Origin: a virus
DNA: 64,000 nucleotides
Direction: 5' to 3' (one strand)
Virus record (IMG/VR): IMGVR_UViG_3300009161_006153
Coordinates: 1-64,000 of that record
A model generated the notes under the pieces. It saw only the letters and a list, made by a program, of their open reading frames with translations, had not been told where the DNA came from and ran no database searches. The translations under genes and the position numbers were made by a program. How positions within the stretch are numbered: the stretch's first letter is position 1; each line of letters starts with the position of its first letter. Of this stretch, positions 9,378-17,139 are shown piece after piece.

Positions 9378-10607
9378 ATGAATAAAATAAAAGAATTGTT
9401 TAGTCTAGGTGACATTTACGTTTCAGATTTCATAAAGGATGATGAATCCCCAAGAGGTGATAGGGTAGATCTAAAAATGATGCTAGAAGAATCAACTGGG
9501 GCAGTTAGATTAGAAAAATGTGCTCCGTTAGATTCCATGTACGGAAAATATTGGTATCGATCTGGAATCAATCAAACAATGACTAAAGAGCTTTCCGGAA
9601 TAGTAACAAATATATTAGATCTCGTTAAGCTTAACGAGAATGACGTATGGGTAGATATAGCATGTAATGATGGAACACTATTAAGTTATCTTCCAAAAAA
9701 GATTATTAGAATAGGAATAGATCCTGTTGACGATTCATTTAAAAAAGAATCCGAAAAACACGCAGATCTAATTATTCAGGACTATTTCACTTACGAGGAA
9801 TTTGCTAAGTCAAGATTTGGAAATTCCAAAGCTAAGGTTGTTACCTCTATTGCGATGTTTTATGACCTGGAAAATCCGGATAAATTTATAGATGACGTGA
9901 ATAAAATTCTAGATGATGATGGTCTATGGGTACTTCAACTTTCATACACCCCTCTGATGATAAAACAGATGGCATTTGATAATATATGTCACGAGCATAT
10001 TTATTATTATTCTCTATTTAACATGAAAAATCTACTAGAGAGGAGAGGATTTAAAATAGTCGATTGTCAGCTTAATGATATTAACGGGGGATCTTTTAGA
10101 ATCTACGTTATGAAGGAGAATGGTAATGCCAGTAAGTTTTCAACTCAACCAAATAGAGATGTTTGTGAATTTAGGGTAAATTCTATACTTGAATACGAAA
10201 GAACATTAAATCTCGATTCGGTTGAAACATGGACTAAGTTCTACGAGGACATAAAAGAGCTAAGAGAAAAAACTGTTAGTTTCATAAAGAGAGAAAAAGA
10301 GAAGGGTAAAAAGATATGGGGATATGGTGCTTCAACAAAAGGTAACACCCTGCTGCAATACTTTAACTTAGATAATACACTGATAGACGGAATAGCAGAG
10401 AGAAGTTTTTATAAATGGGGTCTTAAAACAGTTGGAACAAATATTCCTATTTACTCTGAAGATGATATGAGGAAAGAAAATCCAGATTATCTTTTAGTTC
10501 TTCCGTGGCACTTTATTAATGAATTTAAAGAAAGAGAATCAGAATTTCTCAAGAGAGGCGGTAAATTTATAGTTCCATGTCCTAAGTTTGAAATTATAGG
10601 TATCTAA
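9378..10607 (+). CDS. Sugar C-methyltransferase (NovU/TylCIII-type, Methyltransf_13/14 family)
   Basis: The 409-residue protein has the SAM motif 'VWVDIACNDGTLLSYL' at residues 90-105, the middle signature 'FDNICHEHIYYYSL', and a C-terminal domain with 'GYGASTKGNTLLQYF' and 'DYLLVLPWHF'. Together these are the distinctive architecture of NDP-deoxysugar C-methyltransferases. The family's usual N-terminal zinc-binding segment with two CxxC-like pairs is reduced here: only one Cys is visible in 'RLEKCAPLDSMYG', and the first pair is missing. This suggests a methyl-branched sugar in the phage-made glycan. The stop overlaps the next ATG by one base (TAATG). Confidence 0.85.
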   Translation: MNKIKELFSLGDIYVSDFIKDDESPRGDRVDLKMMLEESTGAVRLEKCAPLDSMYGKYWYRSGINQTMTKELSGIVTNILDLVKLNENDVWVDIACNDGTLLSYLPKKIIRIGIDPVDDSFKKESEKHADLIIQDYFTYEEFAKSRFGNSKAKVVTSIAMFYDLENPDKFIDDVNKILDDDGLWVLQLSYTPLMIKQMAFDNICHEHIYYYSLFNMKNLLERRGFKIVDCQLNDINGGSFRIYVMKENGNASKFSTQPNRDVCEFRVNSILEYERTLNLDSVETWTKFYEDIKELREKTVSFIKREKEKGKKIWGYGASTKGNTLLQYFNLDNTLIDGIAERSFYKWGLKTVGTNIPIYSEDDMRKENPDYLLVLPWHFINEFKERESEFLKRGGKFIVPCPKFEIIGI

Positions 10608-11392
10608 TGAATATAGTAATAGGTAACACCTCACAGCAATCGAATTATTATCCGGATGACTATATTAGGATATCTTCCAGAAATATTGACTTTGATTATA
10701 TCTCTAGTGAAAGATTCGAATCCGCTTTTTTAACTTTTGCAGAGCAAAGGATATACGAAGAAAATATAGATTACATAGGTCCTAATTTTAGATACACTCT
10801 GGAGGTAATAGAGAAGCTTCTTGATAAAACTGACAAGGTAGTTATCTTTACTAGCTGTGAGCTTTGGTCAAATACCTCGGGGGTTATAACAAATCACACC
10901 AACCCTGATTTTAATATCTCCAATCAATATGCTCTATCTAAATTATTGCTTTTTAATGAAATTAAAAGATTGAGAAATTTAGACAGCAGGTATAATAAGG
11001 TTGTTATTGTTCATCCGTTTTATTTTAATTCTGTATACAGGAGTAAGTACTTTTTATTCGGAAAAATATTTGACTCCATAGTGAATAAGAAAAAAATCGA
11101 GGTAGGAAATCTCAATTTCTACAGAGATATGGTGCACACTAAATTTCTCGTAAAAAAATCCATAGAACTCGATAAAGATTCAATGCTTGGATCTGGTAAA
11201 CTTTTTAATGTTAGAGATTTTGTTATAGATCTATATGATAGTTTTGGAATGAACTATGCTGAGTATGTAAAAGAAAATCCTAATTTAATACCCAACGATA
11301 AATTAATTAGAGCTGATGTTAACTGGGATTATTCTTACCAAAATTTATTGGAAGATACTATAGAAGATTTAAAAAATAAGATAAATGGTTAA
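10607..11392 (+). CDS. NAD-dependent epimerase/dehydratase-like (extended SDR), divergent
   Basis: The 261-residue protein looks like a shortened extended-SDR enzyme. 'VVIFTSCELWSN' corresponds to the Ser-containing catalytic strand, 'NQYALSKLLLF' to YxxxK, and 'FYRDMVHTKFLV' to the 'RDWVHVRD' segment of GDP-mannose dehydratase-like enzymes. The N-terminal glycine motif is degenerate ('VIGNTSQQSNYY' instead of GxxGxxG), so cofactor binding may be altered or lost. It is about 50 residues shorter than usual. The role is probably sugar-nucleotide modification, possibly with the C-methyltransferase upstream. Confidence 0.6.
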   Translation: MNIVIGNTSQQSNYYPDDYIRISSRNIDFDYISSERFESAFLTFAEQRIYEENIDYIGPNFRYTLEVIEKLLDKTDKVVIFTSCELWSNTSGVITNHTNPDFNISNQYALSKLLLFNEIKRLRNLDSRYNKVVIVHPFYFNSVYRSKYFLFGKIFDSIVNKKKIEVGNLNFYRDMVHTKFLVKKSIELDKDSMLGSGKLFNVRDFVIDLYDSFGMNYAEYVKENPNLIPNDKLIRADVNWDYSYQNLLEDTIEDLKNKING

Positions 11393-12131
11393 AGATATAG
11401 TTAAATGGATCAGTGATTATTCAAAGAATAATAATTTAAGACCTCTCGTGGTAGGTATTTCTGGAGGTATAGACTCAGCGTTAGTCTCAACATTATGTGC
11501 TATGACTGGGATCGATACTTTAGTTGTGTCTTTACCTATATACCAAAAGGACGATCAATTATTAAGAGCAAGAAATCACGCTAGATGGCTTTCCAAAAAA
11601 TATGATAATGTTGAATTTATAGAAAAGGATTTATCTGGATTATTTGAAAATTTTAAATTTATATTTTCAGAAAACGAGATGAATGAATTATCTCTAGCCA
11701 ATTCAAGATCCAGATTAAGAATGATTACCTTATATCAGATGGCAGGATCTAAAGGGGGAATGGTTATCGGAACGGGCAATAAGATAGAGGATTTCGGGGT
11801 AGGGTTTTTTACTAAATACGGGGATGGGGGAGTAGATATTTCACCTATAGGTGATTTAACTAAAACACAGGTTAGAAACCTGTCGTCGGAATTGGGTATA
11901 ATAGAGGAAATAATATTAGCAGATCCCACTGATGGGCTGTGGGAGGAAGATAGAACCGACGAGCAACAGTTAGGAGCTACATACGAAGAACTTGAATGGG
12001 CTATGGAATTTTCAGGGAATCCTATAAATCTTAATAAAAGGCAGAGGGATGTTTATGAAATATATAGTAAATTCAATAGAATTAACAAGCATAAAATGAT
12101 CGGGATACCTGTATTTAAAATTATACAATAA
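11385..12131 (+). CDS. nadE: NH3-dependent NAD+ synthetase
   Basis: The 248-residue protein has the ATP-pyrophosphatase P-loop 'GISGGIDSALVS' (residues 24-35). It also has 'GTGNKIEDFGVGFFTKYGD', 'ISPIGDLTKTQVR' and 'RTDEQQLGATYEELE', which together are diagnostic of NadE. It would amidate nicotinic acid adenine dinucleotide to NAD+ with ammonia, since no glutaminase domain is present. The ATG overlaps the preceding gene by eight bases, so it is part of the glycan operon. NAD+ is the cofactor of the dehydrogenase and SDR enzymes around it. A nucleotidyltransferase at 34998 could be a partner in NAD synthesis, which is speculative. Confidence 0.93.
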   Translation: MVKDIVKWISDYSKNNNLRPLVVGISGGIDSALVSTLCAMTGIDTLVVSLPIYQKDDQLLRARNHARWLSKKYDNVEFIEKDLSGLFENFKFIFSENEMNELSLANSRSRLRMITLYQMAGSKGGMVIGTGNKIEDFGVGFFTKYGDGGVDISPIGDLTKTQVRNLSSELGIIEEIILADPTDGLWEEDRTDEQQLGATYEELEWAMEFSGNPINLNKRQRDVYEIYSKFNRINKHKMIGIPVFKIIQ

Positions 12132-12132
12132 C

Positions 12133-12945
12133 ATGAAAATAGGGATAATCACAATAGCTACTGGGAGATACAATCAATACGTTCCCGAATTATTAGAATC
12201 TTGCGAATCTTTCTTCCTCCCTGACCACAAAAAAACTTACTTCGTATTTACAGATGGAGACATCGAGTCAAGATCTAATGTAGTAAAAATACATCAGGAT
12301 AAATTAGGATGGCCGTTTGATTCAATGCTAAGATTTCACATGTTTTTAGAAATAAAAGAGGAGCTTTTAAAAATGGACTATATCTTCTTTATGAACGCAA
12401 ATAATCAGGTAGTCAGCACAGTGGATGATTCTATACTTCCTGTAGATTCAGAGTGCGGAATTGTAGCAACAATACATCCGGGCTTTTTCAATAGAGATAA
12501 AATTTCATATTCCTATGAGAGAAGACCGGAATCTTCCCTGTGTGTTAATTTCGGGTCAGAAAATAATTATTATCAGGGATGTTTTAATGGGGGAAGATCT
12601 AAATCTTTTATAGAAATGTCAGAGTTACTAAAATCAAAAATAGATACAGATTTATCAAATAAAATAATACCCATCTGGCATGATGAATCTGCACTAAACT
12701 GGTATCTTGTAGATAAAGATCCATTGGTTTTAAATCCTAACTATGCATATCCAGAACATTTAACCAAAGATCAGATTATAGATAATTTAGCAGAAAGAGG
12801 CATAACTATAGATAATGAGATGAGTTCAGAGATTATTAGTATTACTTCGGATGATCCTCATTCTTTTGTTAGCCAATTTGGTACTGTGAAGATAATGCAA
12901 AGAAACAAAAATAAAGACGGAGGTAAACCCTATTTAAGATCATAG
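12133..12945 (+). CDS. GT6-family glycosyltransferase (ABO blood-group enzyme family)
   Basis: Several GT6 signatures are plain in the 270 residues: 'FVFTDGD', 'KLGWPFDSMLRFHMFL', 'DYIFFMNANNQVVS', 'GIVATIHPGFF', 'ERRPESS', 'YYQGCFNGGRSKSFIEM' and 'WHDESALNWYL'. The family transfers Gal or GalNAc in alpha-1,3 linkage, often onto fucosylated galactose. Vertebrate enzymes carry a DxD motif at this position; here it is Asn88-Ala-Asn90. NxN is known from bacterial GT6 enzymes such as the metal-independent Bacteroides ovatus BoGT6a. The length equals a catalytic domain with no membrane anchor. Family membership is very sure; Gal versus GalNAc is not decided. Confidence 0.93.
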   Translation: MKIGIITIATGRYNQYVPELLESCESFFLPDHKKTYFVFTDGDIESRSNVVKIHQDKLGWPFDSMLRFHMFLEIKEELLKMDYIFFMNANNQVVSTVDDSILPVDSECGIVATIHPGFFNRDKISYSYERRPESSLCVNFGSENNYYQGCFNGGRSKSFIEMSELLKSKIDTDLSNKIIPIWHDESALNWYLVDKDPLVLNPNYAYPEHLTKDQIIDNLAERGITIDNEMSSEIISITSDDPHSFVSQFGTVKIMQRNKNKDGGKPYLRS

Positions 12946-12963
12946 TGAATAAAAATAAAAACA

Positions 12964-13800
12964 ATGAAGGATTTAACAAAAACAACATTCATAATTCCAA
13001 TAAAAGTAGAGCATTTCGATAGGTACAGAAATGCTAAGACGGTTCTCAGTTTTCTTAATCACCATTTCAAAACTAATGTATTTATTTACGAATCATCAGA
13101 TTCGGGTATTAAATTAGATTTTCTGGATGAGCTTAAATCCCTTAATATCAAGCATTGGCTGGTTGAACCAGAAGAGATGTTCCACAGAACTAAATATCTC
13201 AACATAATGCTAGATGAAGTAGAAACACCGGTGGTTGTTAATTATGATATTGATGTTATACTAGATCCTGACTTATATCTAGAATGCCAATCTGATATAA
13301 TTAATGGCGACTCAGATGTTGTTTATCCATACCATTACGGATATGATTTTCATGGACAGAAAATGGTTTTGGCAAATATAGACTTAGAAGCCTTCAGGGA
13401 GTCAGGATTTAAAACAGATTATATAACGGAAAGGCCAAATGTTTTTAATAACTTCTATTCTGAATATGGTCATTGTATATTTTTTAACACCGATGTTTAT
13501 AAAAAATACGGAGGGGAGAATGAATCTTTTATCAGTTATGGCCCGGAAGATAAAGAAAGAGGGGAGAGGTTTTTAAAGCTTGATAAAAAGGTTTTTTGGA
13601 AAAAATTCAGATCTGTGTATCACTTTGAACATTTTAGAGGTAATGATAGCTCTCCTGGAAATAATTACTATACAAATAACTGTAAAGTGTACGAGTCAAT
13701 ATCTTCTTTAAATAGAGAGGGGCTTTTGGTGTATTACTCTACCCAAGAGTATTTAAAAAAATATAAAACGATAGGTAATGAAAATATTAATAACGGGTGA
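12964..13800 (+). CDS. GT-A glycosyltransferase, galactosyltransferase-like
   Basis: The 278-residue protein reads as a GT2/GT7-type transferase. A strand leads to 'VVNYDIDVILDPDL' with a DxD at Asp95/Asp97. 'YGHCIFFNTDVYKKYGGEN' is followed by 'SYGPEDKERGERFLKLDKKV' and 'VYHFEHFRG', matching the '(W/Y)GxEDxE...R' and HxxH segments of beta-galactosyl or chondroitin-polymerase type enzymes. An inverting hexosyl or N-acetylhexosaminyl transfer is likely. Its 3' end overlaps the next gene by 23 bases. Confidence 0.75.
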   Translation: MKDLTKTTFIIPIKVEHFDRYRNAKTVLSFLNHHFKTNVFIYESSDSGIKLDFLDELKSLNIKHWLVEPEEMFHRTKYLNIMLDEVETPVVVNYDIDVILDPDLYLECQSDIINGDSDVVYPYHYGYDFHGQKMVLANIDLEAFRESGFKTDYITERPNVFNNFYSEYGHCIFFNTDVYKKYGGENESFISYGPEDKERGERFLKLDKKVFWKKFRSVYHFEHFRGNDSSPGNNYYTNNCKVYESISSLNREGLLVYYSTQEYLKKYKTIGNENINNG

Positions 13801-14593
13801 TAAAGGATTTATAGGGGGTAACTTATCCAAAAGATTTATAGATTTAGATGATACTGTATATCAGATTGACATAGATGATTTCTACTCCAACAATGATCAA
13901 TGGACTAATGAGTTAGTATCCACATTAGATGACATTTGTCCCGATGTCATTTTTCATGTAGGAGCGTGTTCAGATACCTTGGAGCAAGACGTTAACCACA
14001 TGATGGAACTAAATTATGAATCAACAAAGATTATAACGGACTGGTCGAAATCTAATTTTAAAAAATTAATATACTCATCCTCCGCAGCTAACTATGGCAG
14101 TGGTAATTATCCGTCAAATTTATATGGATGGAGTAAATATGCGGCTGAGGGTTATGTAATATCTAATGGAGGATTAGCACTAAGATATTTTAATGTTTAT
14201 GGACCGGGTGAATCACATAAAGGTAAAATGAGCTCTGTTGCTTTTCAGGCATATCTAAAAAAACAGAAAGGGGATATCGTTAAACTCTTTCCTGGTGAGC
14301 CTAAAAGAGACTTTGTGTATATCGAGGATGTTATTTCAGCTAACATATTTGCTTTAGAAAATTATGAAGTTTTAAAATACAATTGGTACGACGTTGGATC
14401 TGAATCTGCTAGAACATTTGAGGATGTTTTAGTTAATATGGGGATTTTAAATTGGACTTATTATTCAGAATCAGATATACCTAAAGGATACCAATTTTAC
14501 ACAAAAAGCTCTAAATGGATGCCAGGTTGGAGTCCGAAATATAATATAGAAAAAGGGCTAAAAGAATATATCAAAGTACTAAGCAATGAGTAA
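13778..14593 (+). CDS. ADP-L-glycero-D-manno-heptose 6-epimerase-like (HldD-like)
   Basis: The 271-residue SDR has the Rossmann motif 'ILITGDKGFIGGN', Tyr116/Lys120 in 'LYGWSKYAAE', and segments that are characteristic of HldD rather than of other epimerases: 'HVGACSDTLE', 'SSSAANYG', 'RYFNVYGPGESHKGKMSSVA' and 'KLFPGEPKRDFVYIEDV'. HldD inverts C6'' of ADP-D-glycero-D-manno-heptose. It is about 35-40 residues shorter than the bacterial enzyme. A heptose kinase gene at 61854 and a heptosyltransferase-like gene at 32031 support a real heptose role. Other heptose or hexose substrates remain possible. Confidence 0.8.
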   Translation: MKILITGDKGFIGGNLSKRFIDLDDTVYQIDIDDFYSNNDQWTNELVSTLDDICPDVIFHVGACSDTLEQDVNHMMELNYESTKIITDWSKSNFKKLIYSSSAANYGSGNYPSNLYGWSKYAAEGYVISNGGLALRYFNVYGPGESHKGKMSSVAFQAYLKKQKGDIVKLFPGEPKRDFVYIEDVISANIFALENYEVLKYNWYDVGSESARTFEDVLVNMGILNWTYYSESDIPKGYQFYTKSSKWMPGWSPKYNIEKGLKEYIKVLSNE

Positions 14594-15497
14594 GATATTA
14601 GTAACAGGGGGAAGCGGATTGGTAGGTAGTCAATTCAAGGGTAGCCAATTTGAAAGGATCTCAACTAAAAACGGGGATTTGAGGGATAGAAAATTTGTAT
14701 CACGATTAATGCAAAATTCTAATTATGAAGGGGTAATTCACTGCGCAGGTAAGGTTGGAGGGGTATTAAGTAATTCTCAAAAACCTGCAGAGTTCTACCA
14801 TGATAACATTATGATCAATACAAATGTTATTGATCAGTCGATGAAAAATGGAATAAAGAAACTTGTGTTTTTTTCTTCTACCTGTGTGTTCCCAGATAAA
14901 GTTGAATATCCACTAAGTCCAGATAAAATACAGCTAGGACCACCACACCCTACTAATTATGCCTATGCATATGCTAAAAGAATGGGACAGGTTCAAATAC
15001 AAGCATATAAACAACAATACGGGGTTGATTATTTCACGGTAATCCCGTGTAACATATACGGACCTGGAGATTTTTATAATCTGAATGACGGCCACGTGAT
15101 TCCGTCTCTGATTCATAAAATGTATCTTGCGCATCAAAATAACAGTGACTTTGAAGTTTGGGGTAGTGGAAATCCTTTGAGGGAATTCATATTCTCTGAG
15201 GATGTTGCTACTATCACAATGAAACTATATGAAGATTATAAAGGGGAGGACCCTGTAATAATATCAACATCAACCGAAATATCCATTAAGGATATAGTTT
15301 ACACCATGTCTAAAATATTTGGATTTAAGGGGAGAATAGTTTTCGATTCAAGTAAGCCTGATGGACAGTTAAGAAAACCAAGTGATAACTCAGTACTTAA
15401 GTCGATGTATCCAGAATATAAGTTCACGGCATTTGAAGAGGGACTTGAAAAGTCTATCGACTGGTTTATTAAAAATTACCCAAAAATTAGGATATAA
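14586..15497 (+). CDS. fcl: GDP-L-fucose synthase-like (WcaG/Fcl)
   Basis: The 303-residue SDR has 'ILVTGGSGLVGS' (residues 4-15), 'GVIHCAGKVGGV', 'LVFFSSTCVFP' (Ser/Cys of the catalytic strand), 'PTNYAYAYAKRMG' with Tyr127 and Lys131, and 'NIYGPGDFYNLNDGHVIPSL'. These match GDP-4-keto-6-deoxymannose epimerase/reductase in order and spacing. It would turn the product of the dehydratase at 16080 into GDP-L-fucose with NADPH. It overlaps the upstream gene by 8 bases and the downstream gene by 1 base. Similar 3,5-epimerase/4-reductases for other sugars exist, so the product is assigned with good but not full confidence. Confidence 0.85.
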   Translation: MSKILVTGGSGLVGSQFKGSQFERISTKNGDLRDRKFVSRLMQNSNYEGVIHCAGKVGGVLSNSQKPAEFYHDNIMINTNVIDQSMKNGIKKLVFFSSTCVFPDKVEYPLSPDKIQLGPPHPTNYAYAYAKRMGQVQIQAYKQQYGVDYFTVIPCNIYGPGDFYNLNDGHVIPSLIHKMYLAHQNNSDFEVWGSGNPLREFIFSEDVATITMKLYEDYKGEDPVIISTSTEISIKDIVYTMSKIFGFKGRIVFDSSKPDGQLRKPSDNSVLKSMYPEYKFTAFEEGLEKSIDWFIKNYPKIRI

Positions 15498-16075
15498 TGG
15501 AAAATAATCAAATTTTTAAAAGAGAATATAGCGAAATCTTAGTTCTAGGTGATGGGGTAACAGAGGTTATCAATCCAAAAAATTTTTTATGGTTCTCAGA
15601 TACTATAATAGAAACTGGGACATGTTCGGGAGCAGGAATAGATAGATTTTTAGAAGCTGGATATGGTGACATAAGGAGCGTAGAACTAGACCGGAATTGG
15701 TTTGAAATTTCATCTAACAGATTTAGATCTAATCAAATGGTTAAGATATTGTTTGGAGATTCTAGAGAAAAAATGAAAGATATGCTTCCAGATAAACCTG
15801 CAGTTGTTCTTCTAGATGCACATCCGGCTGGACCTGGAACTGCGGGGCATGAAGATTTCATCAAACATCAGAGTTCTGGTACTTTGGATCAGTGCTCATT
15901 TCTACAAGAAAAAATAATATACGAGGAGATCTCTATTGTATCTAAAAGCGATCATAAGCATTTAATAATAGTGGATGATCAACATTCTACAGATCCTAAT
16001 ATAATTAATCTTTTACCCGGATATCAGTTTGAATTGGTTAATAAAAAATACTTAGTTTGCATCCCTAAAAATTAA
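15497..16075 (+). CDS. Putative SAM-fold methyltransferase-like protein
   Basis: The 192-residue protein has 'DTIIETGTCSGAGIDRFL' and 'DIRSVELDRNWFEISSNRF', looking like SAM motifs I and II of a Rossmann methyltransferase. 'AVVLLDAHPAGPGTAGHEDF' follows at motif IV. It ends with 'HLIIVDDQHS' near residue 155, like the motif of the capsular-glycan methyltransferase-like families whose 'DAHW' or 'DAHP' follows the fourth strand. A sugar modification role is likely from context. It sits between the two GDP-fucose pathway genes and overlaps the first by one base (ATAATG). Confidence 0.5.
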   Translation: MENNQIFKREYSEILVLGDGVTEVINPKNFLWFSDTIIETGTCSGAGIDRFLEAGYGDIRSVELDRNWFEISSNRFRSNQMVKILFGDSREKMKDMLPDKPAVVLLDAHPAGPGTAGHEDFIKHQSSGTLDQCSFLQEKIIYEEISIVSKSDHKHLIIVDDQHSTDPNIINLLPGYQFELVNKKYLVCIPKN

Positions 16076-16079
16076 AAAA

Positions 16080-17063
16080 ATGAATAAAAGAGCTCTTATT
16101 ACTGGGATTAATGGTCAATCTGGAAGTTATTTAGCTGAGTTCCTCCTTAAAAAAGGATATGATGTATACGGAACAATAAAGAGAAACTCGGTTTCTGAAA
16201 ATCAAACATCAAGGCTAGACGAGGTTTATGATCAGATAAAAGGTAATTTAATATACGCAGATCTTTTGGATGTACCATCGCTTATACATGCTTTAAAGAT
16301 ATCAGATCCACACGAGATCTACAATTTAGCAGCTCAGTCGCATGTTAGAATCTCTTTTGATCAGCCGGTTTACACCGCACAATCAACAGGTATAGGTGCC
16401 CTTAATTTAATAGAGGCGGTGAGAATCCATAATCCTGAAATCAAAATATATCAGGCATCATCATCAGAGATGTTTGGAAATTCTATAGACCCTGATGGGT
16501 ATCAAAGGGAGACAACCCCGATGAATCCTGTCTCCCCGTATGGGTGTGCTAAGGTCTTTGCTTATAACATATCTAGGAATTATAGAAATTCATACAATAT
16601 GTTTATTAGTAACGGGATTCTATTTAACCACGAATCTCCGCGTAGGGGCGTTAATTTTGTCACTAACAAAGTAGTAAAGGGAGCGGTAGAGATTAAGATG
16701 GGATTATCGGATAAGCTCGTTTTAGGCAATTTAAAAGCGTCTAGAGACTGGGGACACGCCAGAGACTACGTGAAAGCAATGTGGATGATACTTCAACAGG
16801 AAAATCCAGGCGATTTTGTTTGCTCCACCGGGATAAGCCACACTGTAGGGGATTTAGTTGATTATGTTTTTGATAGATTACAATTAGATCAGAGCAAGCA
16901 CGTAATTACAGATGAAAAATATCTTAGGCCTGAAGAATTGGAGCATTTAAAAGGGGACTCAAGTTATTTAAGAAAAGTTACAGGATGGGAACCAGAGTAC
17001 ACTTTTGAATCTATGTTAGATGAGATGATTGATTATTGGGTCTTGTATTACTCCACTAAGTAG
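16080..17063 (+). CDS. gmd: GDP-mannose 4,6-dehydratase
   Basis: The 327-residue protein carries 'ALITGINGQSGSYLAEFL' (NADP-binding motif TGxxGxxG), 'IYNLAAQSHVRISFDQPVYT', 'QASSSEMFGN' (catalytic Ser and Glu near 127-130), 'PVSPYGCAKVFAYN' with Tyr154/Lys158, 'NGILFNHESPRRGVNFVTNK' and 'SRDWGHARDYVKAMW'. Each is a signature of Gmd. It converts GDP-D-mannose to GDP-4-keto-6-deoxymannose, the first committed step to GDP-L-fucose, and partners the synthase at 14586. Length is slightly below the usual 340-370. It is the last gene of the glycan operon; a terminator follows within 20 bases. Confidence 0.95.
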   Translation: MNKRALITGINGQSGSYLAEFLLKKGYDVYGTIKRNSVSENQTSRLDEVYDQIKGNLIYADLLDVPSLIHALKISDPHEIYNLAAQSHVRISFDQPVYTAQSTGIGALNLIEAVRIHNPEIKIYQASSSEMFGNSIDPDGYQRETTPMNPVSPYGCAKVFAYNISRNYRNSYNMFISNGILFNHESPRRGVNFVTNKVVKGAVEIKMGLSDKLVLGNLKASRDWGHARDYVKAMWMILQQENPGDFVCSTGISHTVGDLVDYVFDRLQLDQSKHVITDEKYLRPEELEHLKGDSSYLRKVTGWEPEYTFESMLDEMIDYWVLYYSTK

Positions 17064-17082
17064 AAAGAATTCATACAAAGTT

Positions 17083-17110
17083 AAAAAGTCCATTTATATG
17101 GACTTTTTTT
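17083..17110 (+). terminator. Rho-independent terminator after the glycan operon
   Basis: A perfect inverted repeat AAAAGTCCA / TGGACTTTT surrounds a six-base TTTATA loop and runs into a T tract. It lies 20 bases after the gmd stop and directly before a late-promoter-like element, so it separates the sugar operon from the next transcription unit. Confidence 0.85.
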
Positions 17111-17114
17111 GTGG

Positions 17115-17121
17115 ATATATA
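17115..17121 (+). promoter_or_regulatory. Late-promoter-like ATATATA element
   Basis: The sequence GGATATATAC lies directly after a terminator and 18 bases before the ATG at 17140. It is one of about a dozen such elements placed 13-31 bases ahead of structural genes here. T4 late promoters are a lone TATAAATA box read by gp55; the match in position and the presence of a gp55-like gene support this reading. Confidence 0.55.
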
Positions 17122-17139
17122 CAAGAAAAAGTTTTTACC

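Noticed and set aside
11385-12131. N-acetyl-sugar amidotransferase (WbpG-type) instead of NadE
   Set aside because: The motifs TKYGDGG, PIGDLTKTQVR and TDEQQLG are specific to NAD synthetase, and the zinc-binding cysteines of WbpG-type proteins are absent.
17029-17139. Longer N-terminus for the gene at 17140 starting inside gmd
   Set aside because: The extra codons overlap gmd in another frame and run through the terminator; the ATG at 17140 follows a promoter-like box and gives a leader like known capsid-targeting peptides.
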